A DNA stretch of 64,000 nt from Bombilactobacillus bombi (GCF_964340835.1 NZ_OZ204251.1), one strand, 5' to 3'; counted from the first letter of the stretch, positions 52,282 to 61,656 are shown. Notes: generated by a model from the letters alone, not told the origin. Translations and numbers: made by a program.

Positions 52282-53343
52282 ATGGCAGAAACGAAGACAA
52301 TTATTGAACTTAATCAAGTGGCAGTACGTTTTACGCAAAAGGATCAAATAGTTGATGCAGTTCAGGACGTTTCCTTGGAAATCAAGCAAGGGGATGTTTA
52401 TGGAATTATAGGTTATTCGGGAGCAGGTAAGAGTACGCTGGTACGAGTGATTAATCTCTTGCAAAGGCCAACAGCCGGACAAGTAATCGTTAATCATAAA
52501 AACTTGCTACAGTTAACACCCAAGCAATTGCGCGTGGAACGTAAAAATATTGGGATGATTTTTCAACATTTTAATTTACTTAATTCGCGTACTGTATTTG
52601 GAAATGTTGACTTTCCCTTAATGGATTCAAAACTAACTTCTACCGAGCGGCAACAAAAGGTTAACAAATTGTTAAAATTAGTGGGTTTAAGTGATAAGGC
52701 TGATAATTATCCTTCGCAACTATCAGGAGGGCAAAAACAACGAGTTGCCATTGCCCGTGCCCTAGCTAATGATCCTGAAATTTTGATTTCCGATGAAGCT
52801 ACTAGTGCGTTAGATCCAGAAACTACAACTGAAATTTTGAATTTATTAGGATATTTAAATCAATCCTTAGGAATTACGATTGTAATTATTACTCATGAAA
52901 TGGACGCTATCAAGCAAGTATGTAACCATGTTGCAGTTATGGATCAAGGCAAAATTGTAGAAAAAGGCAGTTTACTTGATATCTTTGGCCAACCACAGCA
53001 TGCCTTGACTAAAAAATTTGTTGATTCTTCGACACAATTAGGACCAGCACTAAAAGAAATCAAAAAGAGTCAAATTTTGCCGGCTAACGCCCAAAATTTA
53101 ATTGAATTAAATTATTTAGGGGATGTAACTGAAGAACCAATTGTCGTGGAGTTATATAAAAAATTTAATGTAGAAGCAAATATTTTGTTTAGCAATATTG
53201 AACAATTACAAGGGACAACAGTTGGTATTATGTTATTAGCACTAAATGGTTCAGCTACTGATGTCCAAAAGGCCTTAGCTTATTTAAATCAATTAAATGT
53301 CAATGTTAAACAAATTAATTTAGCAGAAATCGAGGCGAATTAA
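52282..53343 (+). CDS. metN: Methionine ABC transporter ATP-binding protein
   Basis: A 353-residue importer ATPase. Walker A GYSGAGKST (about 40-48), Q-loop IFQHFNLL, signature LSGGQKQRV, Walker B ILISDEATSALD and ITHEMD; a C-terminal NIL (ACT-like) methionine-sensing domain (about 270-350) allows feedback inhibition. It ends on the base before metI. Confidence 0.95.
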   Translation: MAETKTIIELNQVAVRFTQKDQIVDAVQDVSLEIKQGDVYGIIGYSGAGKSTLVRVINLLQRPTAGQVIVNHKNLLQLTPKQLRVERKNIGMIFQHFNLLNSRTVFGNVDFPLMDSKLTSTERQQKVNKLLKLVGLSDKADNYPSQLSGGQKQRVAIARALANDPEILISDEATSALDPETTTEILNLLGYLNQSLGITIVIITHEMDAIKQVCNHVAVMDQGKIVEKGSLLDIFGQPQHALTKKFVDSSTQLGPALKEIKKSQILPANAQNLIELNYLGDVTEEPIVVELYKKFNVEANILFSNIEQLQGTTVGIMLLALNGSATDVQKALAYLNQLNVNVKQINLAEIEAN

Positions 53344-54033
53344 ATGGTTAAATTAATTAATACTTGGATGCCCAACGTAGTTGCCAATTGGAGTGGTGAT
53401 AATGGATTTGAAGTTGCAATTTACCAAACCTTATATATGACTTTTATTAGTGCAATTTTTGCAGGTATTTTGGGAATAATTTTAGGCATTGCTTTACTGG
53501 TTACTGATGCCAATGGAATTTTGCCTCATAAGCGGTTATATTATGTGTTAGATAAATTAGTTAATTTATTTCGCTCTATTCCTTTTGTAGTTTTACTGGC
53601 AGTTATTGGACCGTTTACGAAGCTAATTGTAGGACAAACAATTGGTCCGACAGGAGCTTTGGTGCCGTTAATCATTGGAACAGCTCCATTTTTTGCACGT
53701 CAGGTTCAATTAGCTTTAGTGGAAGTGGATCCAGGAATCATAGAGGCGGCCCAAGCAATGGGGTTATCACCTTGGCAGATTATCTATCATGTTTATTTAA
53801 AAGAAGGACTACCAGAGTTAATTCGTTCGGCCACTTTGACTTTAATTAGTTTAATTGGGTTAACCGCTATGGCGGGTGCTGTCGGTGGCGGTGGCCTGGG
53901 TAATATGGCCATTGCCGTCGGATATCAGCGTTTTGAAAATGACGTCACAATTGTGTCAATGATTTTAATTTTGATTTTAGTCTTTATTGTCCAAGGAATT
54001 GGGGATTTCGCAGTGAAAAAATTACAACATTAA
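53344..54033 (+). CDS. metI: Methionine ABC transporter permease
   Basis: A 229-residue permease with about five transmembrane helices and the EAA coupling motif EAAQAMGLSPWQIIYHVYL (about 136-154) that docks on MetN. AGAVGGGGLGNMAI is typical for MetI. Last gene of the operon, with a hairpin terminator 8 bases after the stop. Confidence 0.95.
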   Translation: MVKLINTWMPNVVANWSGDNGFEVAIYQTLYMTFISAIFAGILGIILGIALLVTDANGILPHKRLYYVLDKLVNLFRSIPFVVLLAVIGPFTKLIVGQTIGPTGALVPLIIGTAPFFARQVQLALVEVDPGIIEAAQAMGLSPWQIIYHVYLKEGLPELIRSATLTLISLIGLTAMAGAVGGGGLGNMAIAVGYQRFENDVTIVSMILILILVFIVQGIGDFAVKKLQH

Positions 54034-54040
54034 TTGTTAC

Positions 54041-54077
54041 TAGCTGAGTATTTTAAAGAATACTGAGCTATTTTTTT
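54041..54077 (+). terminator. Terminator of the met operon
   Basis: A 12-bp stem (TAGCTGAGTATT with AATACTGAGCTA, one mismatch), 6-base loop, T7 run. Confidence 0.8.
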
Positions 54078-54127
54078 GCTAAATAATATTATCACAACTA
54101 GTATGTACTTAAATCTTTTGTTACTTG

Positions 54128-54167
54128 TATAATATAAAAAGCTCGAACAAAAGTATGTTCCAGCTTT
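54128..54167 (-). terminator. Probable terminator of plsY
   Basis: AAAGCTCGAACA pairs with TGTTCCAGCTTT (one mismatch). On the minus strand the hairpin is followed by TTTTATATT, fitting a terminator about 160 bases downstream of plsY. The remaining sequence from 54168 to 54325 is AT-rich and holds nothing else I can identify apart from a second TATAATATAAAA copy at 54179. Confidence 0.5.
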
Positions 54168-54325
54168 ATAAGCACTCTTATAATATAAAATTATAGATTC
54201 TTTAAGTTATTAATTATTATTCGAGTTTCAATTTAGCTAAAAATTAGTTACAATATAGTTTGCTTTCAATAATTATTCCAATTTTTAAAATTGAGGCTTA
54301 ACCGAACAAACGTTCTGGTGTATAA

Positions 54326-54946
54326 TTACTGATGGCGCTTCTTTTGTAAATAATAAACTAAACCGATGTGAACAAGATTCTCTTGATGCTTTGCCAAACG
54401 TTTAATATTTGGTAAATGGCGAATATAAATAATAATGGTGACAATAATAGCAGCTAATAACAAGTAGTAATCATGAATCACAAAAGTGATAATTGTAAAG
54501 ACGGGCATTACTACTAAGCTAGCAATACTAACTGTACTGGTTAACAATACTAAAGCTGCAAACATGGTAGCTGCAACTAAAAATAGCACGGGATTATAAG
54601 CTAATAAAATTCCAGAACCTGTGGCAACAGCCTTTCCACCTTTAAAATGCAGAAAAATGGGAAAGCAATGGCCAATAACAGCAGCAATGCCGACTAGTAA
54701 AACCCATTGTTTACCAGGAACACCTAAAAATAACGGTAGACTGGCTCCTAAGGTGCCTTTAAAAATATCTAGTAACAGAACCGTTGTCCCCGGGAAAAAT
54801 CCAAAAGTTCTAAAAGTATTAGTGGTCCCAATATTGCCACTACCTAACTGTCGGATATCTTGATGAAAATAAATTTTTCCTAGTAAGTAAGCTGAGGGAA
54901 TAGAGCCAATTAAATATGCTAGAATAAAACAAATTATAAGTTTCAA
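54326..54946 (-). CDS. plsY: Glycerol-3-phosphate acyltransferase PlsY
   Basis: A 206-residue membrane enzyme that transfers acyl from acyl-phosphate to glycerol-3-phosphate, first step of phospholipid synthesis. Family motifs: GSIPSAYLLGK near the N-terminus, LGSGNIGTTNTFRTFG (about 36-51) and HFKGGKAVATGSG (about 103-115). Multiple transmembrane helices. TTG start with GGAGG at 9 bases. Divergent from parE, a conserved pairing in lactic acid bacteria. Confidence 0.95.
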   Translation of the reverse strand: MKLIICFILAYLIGSIPSAYLLGKIYFHQDIRQLGSGNIGTTNTFRTFGFFPGTTVLLLDIFKGTLGASLPLFLGVPGKQWVLLVGIAAVIGHCFPIFLHFKGGKAVATGSGILLAYNPVLFLVAATMFAALVLLTSTVSIASLVVMPVFTIITFVIHDYYLLLAAIIVTIIIYIRHLPNIKRLAKHQENLVHIGLVYYLQKKRHQ

Positions 54947-55057
54947 TTATTAAACCTCCAATGACGATACCTTTTTTAATTCGAAATTGTGTATCAAAGA
55001 TATTTTAATACAAATTAAATAACTATACTGTTCTTTTTTGAAAGTGAGATTCGATTA

Positions 55058-57058
55058 ATGGTTAAAAAACAACAATATGATGATTCATCTATTCAGATTT
55101 TACATGGTTTGGAAGCTGTACGCAAACGTCCTGGAATGTATATTGGTTCTACTGATGTTCGCGGCTTACATCATTTAGTGTATGAAATTGTTGATAATTC
55201 AGTTGATGAAGCCTTGGCTGGCTTTGGAAAAAATATCGATGTAATAATTAATCCTGATAATTCTATAACAGTGGCCGATCAAGGTCGAGGGATGCCAACC
55301 GGGATGCATAAATCTGGCATTCCCACTATTGAAGTTATTTTAACAGTTTTACACGCTGGGGGTAAATTTTCTGAAAATAATTATAAGACTTCTGGTGGTT
55401 TGCATGGAGTAGGTTCATCAGTAGTTAACGCCCTATCCGAATGGCTCAAAGTTCGAGTTGTACGAGATCACATTGCCTATGAAGAAGAATTTGCTCATGG
55501 TGGTCAACCACAAGGAACGCTTAAAAAAATCGGTAAAGTTAAACAAACAAGTGGAACCACAATTTCTTTTAAGCCAGATCCTGAAATTTTTCAAACAACT
55601 ACGTTTAATTTTAATACCTTGGCCGAACGTTTGCGAGAATCGGCTTTTCTGTTAAAGGGTGTTACGATCACCTTAACTGATTTAAGAACTGATTCAGCGC
55701 ATAAGGAAGAGTACTTTTTTCCTGATGGAATTCAATCTTTTGTGAGATATCTCAATGAAGGTAAAGATCCCATTAAAGATGTTTTTTATTTTGATGGCCA
55801 CCAAAATAATATTGAAGTGGAGTTCTCTGGTCAATATAATGATGGTTATTCAGAAAATATAATTTCATTTGTGAACAATGTGCGCACACCCGATGGTGGT
55901 AGCCATGAAGTAGGCATGAAAACTGGTTTAACCAAGGCGTTTAACGAATATGCTCGTAAAGTCGGGTTACTTAAAGAAAATGATAAGAACTTAGAAGGGA
56001 CAGATGTCCGCGAAGGTTTAAGCGCCGTTTTATCTGTACGGATACCTGAAGATTTACTACAATTTGAAGGGCAAACTAAGAGTAAATTAGGAACTACCGA
56101 GGCCCGTGGAGCCGTAGATAACGTTGTTTATACGCAGATGTCTTTTTATCTTTTAGAAAACGGAGATTTTGGACAAACTTTAGTTAAAAAAGCCTTAAAA
56201 GCGCGCGAAGCCCGTGAAGCTGCGCGCAAAGCCCGCGAAAATACCCGTTCTGGTAAAAGAAAAAAGAAAGATCAAGGTGTACTTTCGGGTAAATTGACGC
56301 CTGCGCAGTCACGTAATCCTCAAAAAAATGAGTTATACTTAGTCGAAGGAAACTCCGCCGGTGGTTCTGCTAAGCAGGGACGTGATCGCAAGTTTCAAGC
56401 CATTTTACCGCTCCGGGGGAAAGTATTAAATACTCAAAAGGCGAAGCTGGATGATATTTTTAAAAATGAAGAAATTAATACTATGATTTATACAATTGGT
56501 GCTGGCGTAGGTCCTGAATTCAAAGCCGAAGATAGTAATTATGATAAAGTTATTATTATGACTGATGCTGATACCGATGGTGCGCATATTCAAATCTTGT
56601 TATTGACCTTTTTTTATCGTTACATGCGTCCTTTAATTGAAGCAGGCAAAGTATATATTGCTTTACCACCTTTGTACAAGCTACAAAAGGGGCGTGGAGA
56701 CAAACTAAAAATTGAATACGCATGGACCGATTCTGAATTAAATGCTGAAATTAAGCAAATGGGGCCGGGGTATAGTTTGCAGCGTTTTAAAGGATTAGGT
56801 GAAATGAATTCTGGTCAACTTTGGGAAACCACAATGAATCCTGCTACTCGTACTTTGGTGCGGGTTAGAATTGATGATGCAGCTCTTGCTGAAAGACGAG
56901 TGACAACATTGATGGGCGATAAAGTGGAACCTCGCCGGGAATGGATTGAAGAAAATGTTAAATTTAATCTAGAAGAAGACGGCAGTCTTTTGGAAACTGA
57001 TTCCAGCAAGAATGTTCTTGCTAAACGTGATTTAAAAAATCAATTAAATTCAAAATAA
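55058..57058 (+). CDS. parE: DNA topoisomerase IV subunit B
   Basis: A 666-residue type IIA ATPase subunit. GHKL ATPase: EIVDNSVDEALAG, DQGRGMPTG and GLHGVGSSVVNAL. TOPRIM: LVEGNSAGGSAKQGRDR and DADTDGAHI, with RFKGLGEMN near the end. Called ParE rather than GyrB because of the plsY and parC neighbours and the absence of replication-origin genes. ParE is usually a little shorter (about 640-650). AGTGAG precedes the ATG. Confidence 0.94.
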   Translation: MVKKQQYDDSSIQILHGLEAVRKRPGMYIGSTDVRGLHHLVYEIVDNSVDEALAGFGKNIDVIINPDNSITVADQGRGMPTGMHKSGIPTIEVILTVLHAGGKFSENNYKTSGGLHGVGSSVVNALSEWLKVRVVRDHIAYEEEFAHGGQPQGTLKKIGKVKQTSGTTISFKPDPEIFQTTTFNFNTLAERLRESAFLLKGVTITLTDLRTDSAHKEEYFFPDGIQSFVRYLNEGKDPIKDVFYFDGHQNNIEVEFSGQYNDGYSENIISFVNNVRTPDGGSHEVGMKTGLTKAFNEYARKVGLLKENDKNLEGTDVREGLSAVLSVRIPEDLLQFEGQTKSKLGTTEARGAVDNVVYTQMSFYLLENGDFGQTLVKKALKAREAREAARKARENTRSGKRKKKDQGVLSGKLTPAQSRNPQKNELYLVEGNSAGGSAKQGRDRKFQAILPLRGKVLNTQKAKLDDIFKNEEINTMIYTIGAGVGPEFKAEDSNYDKVIIMTDADTDGAHIQILLLTFFYRYMRPLIEAGKVYIALPPLYKLQKGRGDKLKIEYAWTDSELNAEIKQMGPGYSLQRFKGLGEMNSGQLWETTMNPATRTLVRVRIDDAALAERRVTTLMGDKVEPRREWIEENVKFNLEEDGSLLETDSSKNVLAKRDLKNQLNSK

Positions 57059-57072
57059 AGTGAGTGAAGAAA

Positions 57073-59556
57073 GTGGCAGATAGTTCCAAAATTCAAGAGC
57101 TTTCTTTGGAAGAAATTATGGGTGATCGTTTTGGTCGCTATTCCAAATATATTATTCAAGAACGAGCTCTTCCAGATGTTCGTGATGGACTGAAGCCAGT
57201 ACAGCGGCGAATTCTCTATGCAATGCATGTAGATGGCAATACTTTTGACAAGGCTTTTCGTAAATCTGCCAAATCGGTTGGTAATGTAATGGGTAATTTT
57301 CATCCACATGGGGACACGCCTATTTATGAAGCTTTAGTTCGGTTAAGTCAATCATGGAAATTACGAGTACCTTTAATTGAAATGCATGGTAATAATGGTT
57401 CCATGGATGGCGATCCTCCAGCAGCTATGCGTTATACTGAGGCTCGTTTGAGCAAAGCTTCAGAAGCGTTATTACAGGATATTGAAAAAGATGTTGTCGA
57501 TATGGTTTTAAATTTCGACGACACGTTAGAAGAACCAACAGTTTTACCAGCACGTTTTCCTAATTTGTTAGTCAATGGTGCTACTGGTATTTCTGCCGGT
57601 TATGCTACTGAGATTCCTCCGCATAATTTAGGTGAAGTCATTGATGCTACTATTGCCTTAATTGATAATCCCGAGTTGACTTTAGATGAGGCTATGCAAT
57701 ATGTACAAGGTCCCGATTTCCCTACGGGTGGAATTTTGCAAGGAAAAAGTGGCATTAAAAAAGCTTATCAAACTGGTCGTGGCAAAGTAATTTTACGTTC
57801 TAAAACGAAAATTCAAGAATTACGCGGTCATCGCAGTCAAATTATTGTAACGGAAATTCCATATGAAGTTAATAAAGCACTTTTAGTAAAAAAGATTGAT
57901 GAAATAAGATTATTAAAAACAATTGATGGTATTGCTGAGGTGCGAGATGAATCTGATCGACATGGATTAAGCATTGTGATTGAACTAAAACGTGATGTCA
58001 ATGCGCAAGCAGTTTTGAATTACTTATTCAAAAATACCGATTTACAAGTGACTTATAATTTCAACATGGTGGCAATTGCTAAGATGCGCCCCCAGCAACT
58101 GGGACTTTTGCCAATCCTAAAGGCTTATATTGATCATCAAAAGGAAGTAGTTTTAAGAAGAACTAACTTTGACTTGGACAAGGCTCAAAAGAGATTGCAT
58201 ATTGTTGATGGCTTAATTAAGGCTCTTTCAATTCTTGATCAAGTAATTCATACCATTAGAGCCAGCAAGAATAAAAGTGATGCAGTTAAAAATTTAGTAG
58301 CTGAACATCAATTTTCTAAAGAACAAGCCAGCGCAATTGTGGCATTGCAACTGTATCGTCTAACAAATACAGATGTTACACAACTTCAAAAAGAACAGGC
58401 GCAGCTACAAAAATCAATTATTGGCTATCAAGCTATCATTGCTAACCCAAAGCAATTATTGAAAGTTATTAAACAAGAATTACAAGCGATTAAAAAAGAA
58501 TTTGCTACACCCCGGCTGACGAAAATTGAAGCAGAAGTTGCTGAAATAAAAATTGATCGGCGAGTGATGGTAACTGAAGAAACAGTTCGAGTTTTAGTTA
58601 GTCGGCAAGGTTATCTTAAACGGAGTAGTTTGCGCTCATATCAAGCTTCAACTGCAACCGATAATGGTTTACGGCCGGAAGATAATCCAATCCTAGATTG
58701 TGAAGCTTCAACTTTAGATCACCTTTATATTTTTACTAATCAAGGACATTTAATTTATCGTCCAATTCATGAACTAGACGATGTGCGTTGGAAAGATACT
58801 GGTCAACATTTATCACAAACTATCGGCTTAAATCCAGATGAAGAAATATTAAATGCTTTTGTGTTTAAAGACTTAAAAGGTCCGGGCAAGTTTTTATTTG
58901 CGACCACTGATGGTTATATCAAGCAAGTGAAATTTGCAGATTTGTTACCGGGAAGGACTTATCGTTCGCGCGCAATAAAAACCATGAAATTACATTCTGA
59001 TAATAGTAAAATTTTGCGTGTTTTTTATTTGTCTGAATCAAATGCTAATTTACAAGTGATTGGTTTTACGGAAAAATCTTATGCATTGCGTTTTAGTATT
59101 GAGGAAATACCTATCGTGCGTGCGCAAGCCGCTGGTGTTAAATTTATGTCCCTTAAGGATCAAGACCAAGTGGTGGATTATGATGTAGTGGATCCGTCTA
59201 AAAAGCAATTTATCATCATCTTGACTCAAAGAGGAGCTTTCAAGAAAATGGAACTATCTGAACTTTCAGAAAGTTCCCGAGCCCGTCGTGGAGTTTTAAC
59301 TTTACGAGAATTAAAGAATAAGCCTCATCGAATAAAAATTGCGCGTTTGCTAACTAATGATGAGATATTAAAAGTTATGACTACAAATGCTGGCGAAATT
59401 GACATTGATCCTAGCGAATTTAATTTTGGTGATCGTTACTCTAATGGTTCTTTTGTTATTGATTTGGAAAAATCAGGTACAATTGAGCAAGCATTCATAA
59501 ATGCACGTCCAACTACATCAAACAATTCTGAAAATAAGGGAGACAACAATGAATAA
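57073..59556 (+). CDS. parC: DNA topoisomerase IV subunit A
   Basis: The DNA-cleaving subunit of topoisomerase IV, 827 residues, decatenating daughter chromosomes. The catalytic Tyr is in AAMRYTEARLS (Tyr121). The six-bladed C-terminal beta-pinwheel (about 500-810) lacks the GyrA box, supporting ParC. The quinolone region reads HPHGDTPIYEALV rather than GDSSIYEAM-type. GTG at 57073 is chosen because AAAGTGAG lies 8 bases upstream; GTG at 57064 has no site. Confidence 0.95.
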   Translation: MADSSKIQELSLEEIMGDRFGRYSKYIIQERALPDVRDGLKPVQRRILYAMHVDGNTFDKAFRKSAKSVGNVMGNFHPHGDTPIYEALVRLSQSWKLRVPLIEMHGNNGSMDGDPPAAMRYTEARLSKASEALLQDIEKDVVDMVLNFDDTLEEPTVLPARFPNLLVNGATGISAGYATEIPPHNLGEVIDATIALIDNPELTLDEAMQYVQGPDFPTGGILQGKSGIKKAYQTGRGKVILRSKTKIQELRGHRSQIIVTEIPYEVNKALLVKKIDEIRLLKTIDGIAEVRDESDRHGLSIVIELKRDVNAQAVLNYLFKNTDLQVTYNFNMVAIAKMRPQQLGLLPILKAYIDHQKEVVLRRTNFDLDKAQKRLHIVDGLIKALSILDQVIHTIRASKNKSDAVKNLVAEHQFSKEQASAIVALQLYRLTNTDVTQLQKEQAQLQKSIIGYQAIIANPKQLLKVIKQELQAIKKEFATPRLTKIEAEVAEIKIDRRVMVTEETVRVLVSRQGYLKRSSLRSYQASTATDNGLRPEDNPILDCEASTLDHLYIFTNQGHLIYRPIHELDDVRWKDTGQHLSQTIGLNPDEEILNAFVFKDLKGPGKFLFATTDGYIKQVKFADLLPGRTYRSRAIKTMKLHSDNSKILRVFYLSESNANLQVIGFTEKSYALRFSIEEIPIVRAQAAGVKFMSLKDQDQVVDYDVVDPSKKQFIIILTQRGAFKKMELSELSESSRARRGVLTLRELKNKPHRIKIARLLTNDEILKVMTTNAGEIDIDPSEFNFGDRYSNGSFVIDLEKSGTIEQAFINARPTTSNNSENKGDNNE

Positions 59557-59573
59557 AATATGGGGGAGTCATT

Positions 59574-60542
59574 ATGAATTCTGGTAAAGATGATTTTATT
59601 AATTCATTAACTTCTAAATCGTTGAGTTATTTTGCTAAGTTAGCTCACACTTTAAGTTACACTAAAACAGCAAGATCATTGGGAATTACACAACCAGCTC
59701 TAACTCAGCAAATCAAAAAATTAGAACATGGTATTGGCACTCCTTTATTTTATACAGTGGGAAAGCAAATTAATCTAACTGATGCAGGACGGATACTTTT
59801 AAGTGCAGTGACTGACATTTACCAAACCATGATTACAGCTGTTGACAATATTCAAAAATCTACCATGGCTTCAACCGGCTCAATTAGGATTGGCTTACTA
59901 GCAACTATTGAGGACCAAGTTTTAGAAGATTTCATTATTCACTATAATGATTTACAACCAGAAGTAGAAATCGAAGTATCACTTCTTACGCGCCGAGCTT
60001 TATGGAGTGATTTGGAAAATAACCAAATTGATATTGCTATTATGTATCTTCCAGATAAATCAATTAAAAACTGGAAACAATATTGTGCACGGAAGATTAT
60101 GGATGAACGTTTAATTTTGTTGCACAATAATAAAAAATGGATTCAAAAAAAATCTTTAAAACTTAAATACGTGACAGCTCATCCTTGGGTAACATATCCT
60201 AATGATTATTATTTAACTGAGCTTTTGCGAGAACACTTCAAAAATCAATTAATTGATCCGCCCAAAAGTCAAGGACGGTTTGCCTCACCTTTACAAATTT
60301 TGCGGTTTGCTCAACAAAAAAATTATTATGCAGCTTTTCCAGAGAGTTTTGTGATCGCCAATCAAGATAAGATTCACTTATATCAAACTCCACTAGATCC
60401 AAAAATTAAATTTGAAATGAGTTTTATTTTTCGTCATGAAAAATCCAGTATTCCAAGAATTGCTAATTTCTTTGAATGTTGGGACGAATATATTTCTAAG
60501 AAATCCTATTATGAACGATTACAAGATTATCGCCCTATGTAG
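59574..60542 (+). CDS. LysR-family transcriptional regulator
   Basis: A 322-residue LTTR. The N-terminal winged helix (about 15-75) holds YTKTARSLGITQPALTQQIK, preceded by a 15-residue extension. The effector domain (about 100-300) has GSIRIGLLATIEDQVLEDFI. It is 17 bases after parC with GGGGGAG before its ATG, so it is probably read from the parEC transcript. LTTRs usually diverge from their target; no such target is here, so its regulon and ligand are unknown. Confidence 0.9.
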   Translation: MNSGKDDFINSLTSKSLSYFAKLAHTLSYTKTARSLGITQPALTQQIKKLEHGIGTPLFYTVGKQINLTDAGRILLSAVTDIYQTMITAVDNIQKSTMASTGSIRIGLLATIEDQVLEDFIIHYNDLQPEVEIEVSLLTRRALWSDLENNQIDIAIMYLPDKSIKNWKQYCARKIMDERLILLHNNKKWIQKKSLKLKYVTAHPWVTYPNDYYLTELLREHFKNQLIDPPKSQGRFASPLQILRFAQQKNYYAAFPESFVIANQDKIHLYQTPLDPKIKFEMSFIFRHEKSSIPRIANFFECWDEYISKKSYYERLQDYRPM

Positions 60543-60593
60543 GTGCCTTTGTATTATAATAATAGTAAGTTGTAATTATTTGGAGGGATAATA

Positions 60594-61523
60594 TTGGCAA
60601 AAGAATTAGTATTTGGGCATTTAAATCCTGATACCGATGCAATTGTAGCAGCAATTGCTTACTCACAATTGCAAAATCAATTAGGATATGAGACAGAGGC
60701 AGTAGCCTTAGGCGAACCTAATGATGAAACTAAATTTGTACTTGATTATTTCGATCAAGAAACTCCTAGAGTTATCGACAAAATTGGCGATCAAGTTCAA
60801 GCAGTTATGTTAGTTGATCATAATGAAGCACAACAAAGTGTACCAGATATCGATACTGTGGCAGTAACACATGTGGTTGACCACCATCGAATCGCTAATT
60901 TTAAGACCACTTCACCACTATTTTATCGTGCAGAACCAGTTGGATGTACGAGTACGATTTTGTGGAAAATGTATAATGAAAATGAAGTTCAAATTCCGCA
61001 AAAAATTGCTGGCTTGATGTTATCTGCTATTATTTCGGACACGTTATTATTAAAGTCACCAACCACCACTGATGATGATCGTCAAGCTGTTCAAGCTTTA
61101 GCTGATGTGGACAATGTTGATTATCAAGATTATGGCTTAAAGATGTTAAAAGCAGGAACTAATATTGCTGCCAAAACAGCAGAAGACCTAATAGATGCTG
61201 ATGCTAAAACCTTTGATATGGGTGGCCATAATGTTCGAATTGCCCAAGTTAACGTTGTTGATTTGGCTGAGGCTTTGGAGCGACAATCAGAGTTTGAAGA
61301 TGCGATGAAGCAAAGTAGTCAGACTAATGGTTATGATTTATTTTTATTGGCAATTACTAATGTTTTAGACAGTGATACAACGATGGTTGTTACTGGAGAT
61401 AATGATTTACAAACTAAGGTTGCCAAAGCATTCAACCACGATATTGAGAATTCTCGATTAGACTTACCTGGTGTAGTGTCCAGAAAGAAACAAATTGTAC
61501 CGCCATTACAACAGCAATTTTAA
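60594..61523 (+). CDS. ppaC: Manganese-dependent inorganic pyrophosphatase
   Basis: A family II pyrophosphatase of 309 residues (DHH phosphoesterase fold). Metal-binding motifs: FGHLNPDTDAI (His, Asp), MLVDHNE (Asp, His) and VTHVVDHHR (DHH). The C-terminal DHHA2 domain has the substrate-binding SRKKQIVPPL. TTG start with TGGAGGG upstream. No CBS or regulatory insert. Confidence 0.96.
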   Translation: MAKELVFGHLNPDTDAIVAAIAYSQLQNQLGYETEAVALGEPNDETKFVLDYFDQETPRVIDKIGDQVQAVMLVDHNEAQQSVPDIDTVAVTHVVDHHRIANFKTTSPLFYRAEPVGCTSTILWKMYNENEVQIPQKIAGLMLSAIISDTLLLKSPTTTDDDRQAVQALADVDNVDYQDYGLKMLKAGTNIAAKTAEDLIDADAKTFDMGGHNVRIAQVNVVDLAEALERQSEFEDAMKQSSQTNGYDLFLLAITNVLDSDTTMVVTGDNDLQTKVAKAFNHDIENSRLDLPGVVSRKKQIVPPLQQQF

Positions 61524-61530
61524 TAAAAAT

Positions 61531-61596
61531 AAATAAACCATATTCTATCAATATTTTAAATATAATATTAAAATATTATGAGAATATGGTTTATTT
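61531..61596. terminator. Long AT-rich inverted repeat after ppaC
   Basis: Outer arms AAATAAACCATATTCT and its exact complement (61531-61546 and 61581-61596) and an inner 9-bp stem AATATTTTA/TAAAATATT. About 25 paired bases in all. It may terminate ppaC; a clear T-run is lacking because the arm itself ends in TTTATTT. Confidence 0.6.
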
Positions 61597-61656
61597 ATCA
61601 TTTATAAGTTAACTTTGTTATACTATAAGTACTACAACTTAAGGGAGAAAAATAAT

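Noticed and set aside
54128..54200. Small RNA gene with tandem TATAAT boxes
   Set aside because: No acceptable -35 element; the hairpin is better explained as a minus-strand terminator of plsY.
57040..57309. Minus-strand ORF across the parE/parC junction
   Set aside because: It is a frame shadow of two strongly conserved plus-strand genes, with no ribosome binding site.
55058..59556. gyrB-gyrA pair beside an origin of replication
   Set aside because: The C-terminal subunit lacks a GyrA box, plsY lies upstream and no dnaA, dnaN or recF is near; this is parE-parC.
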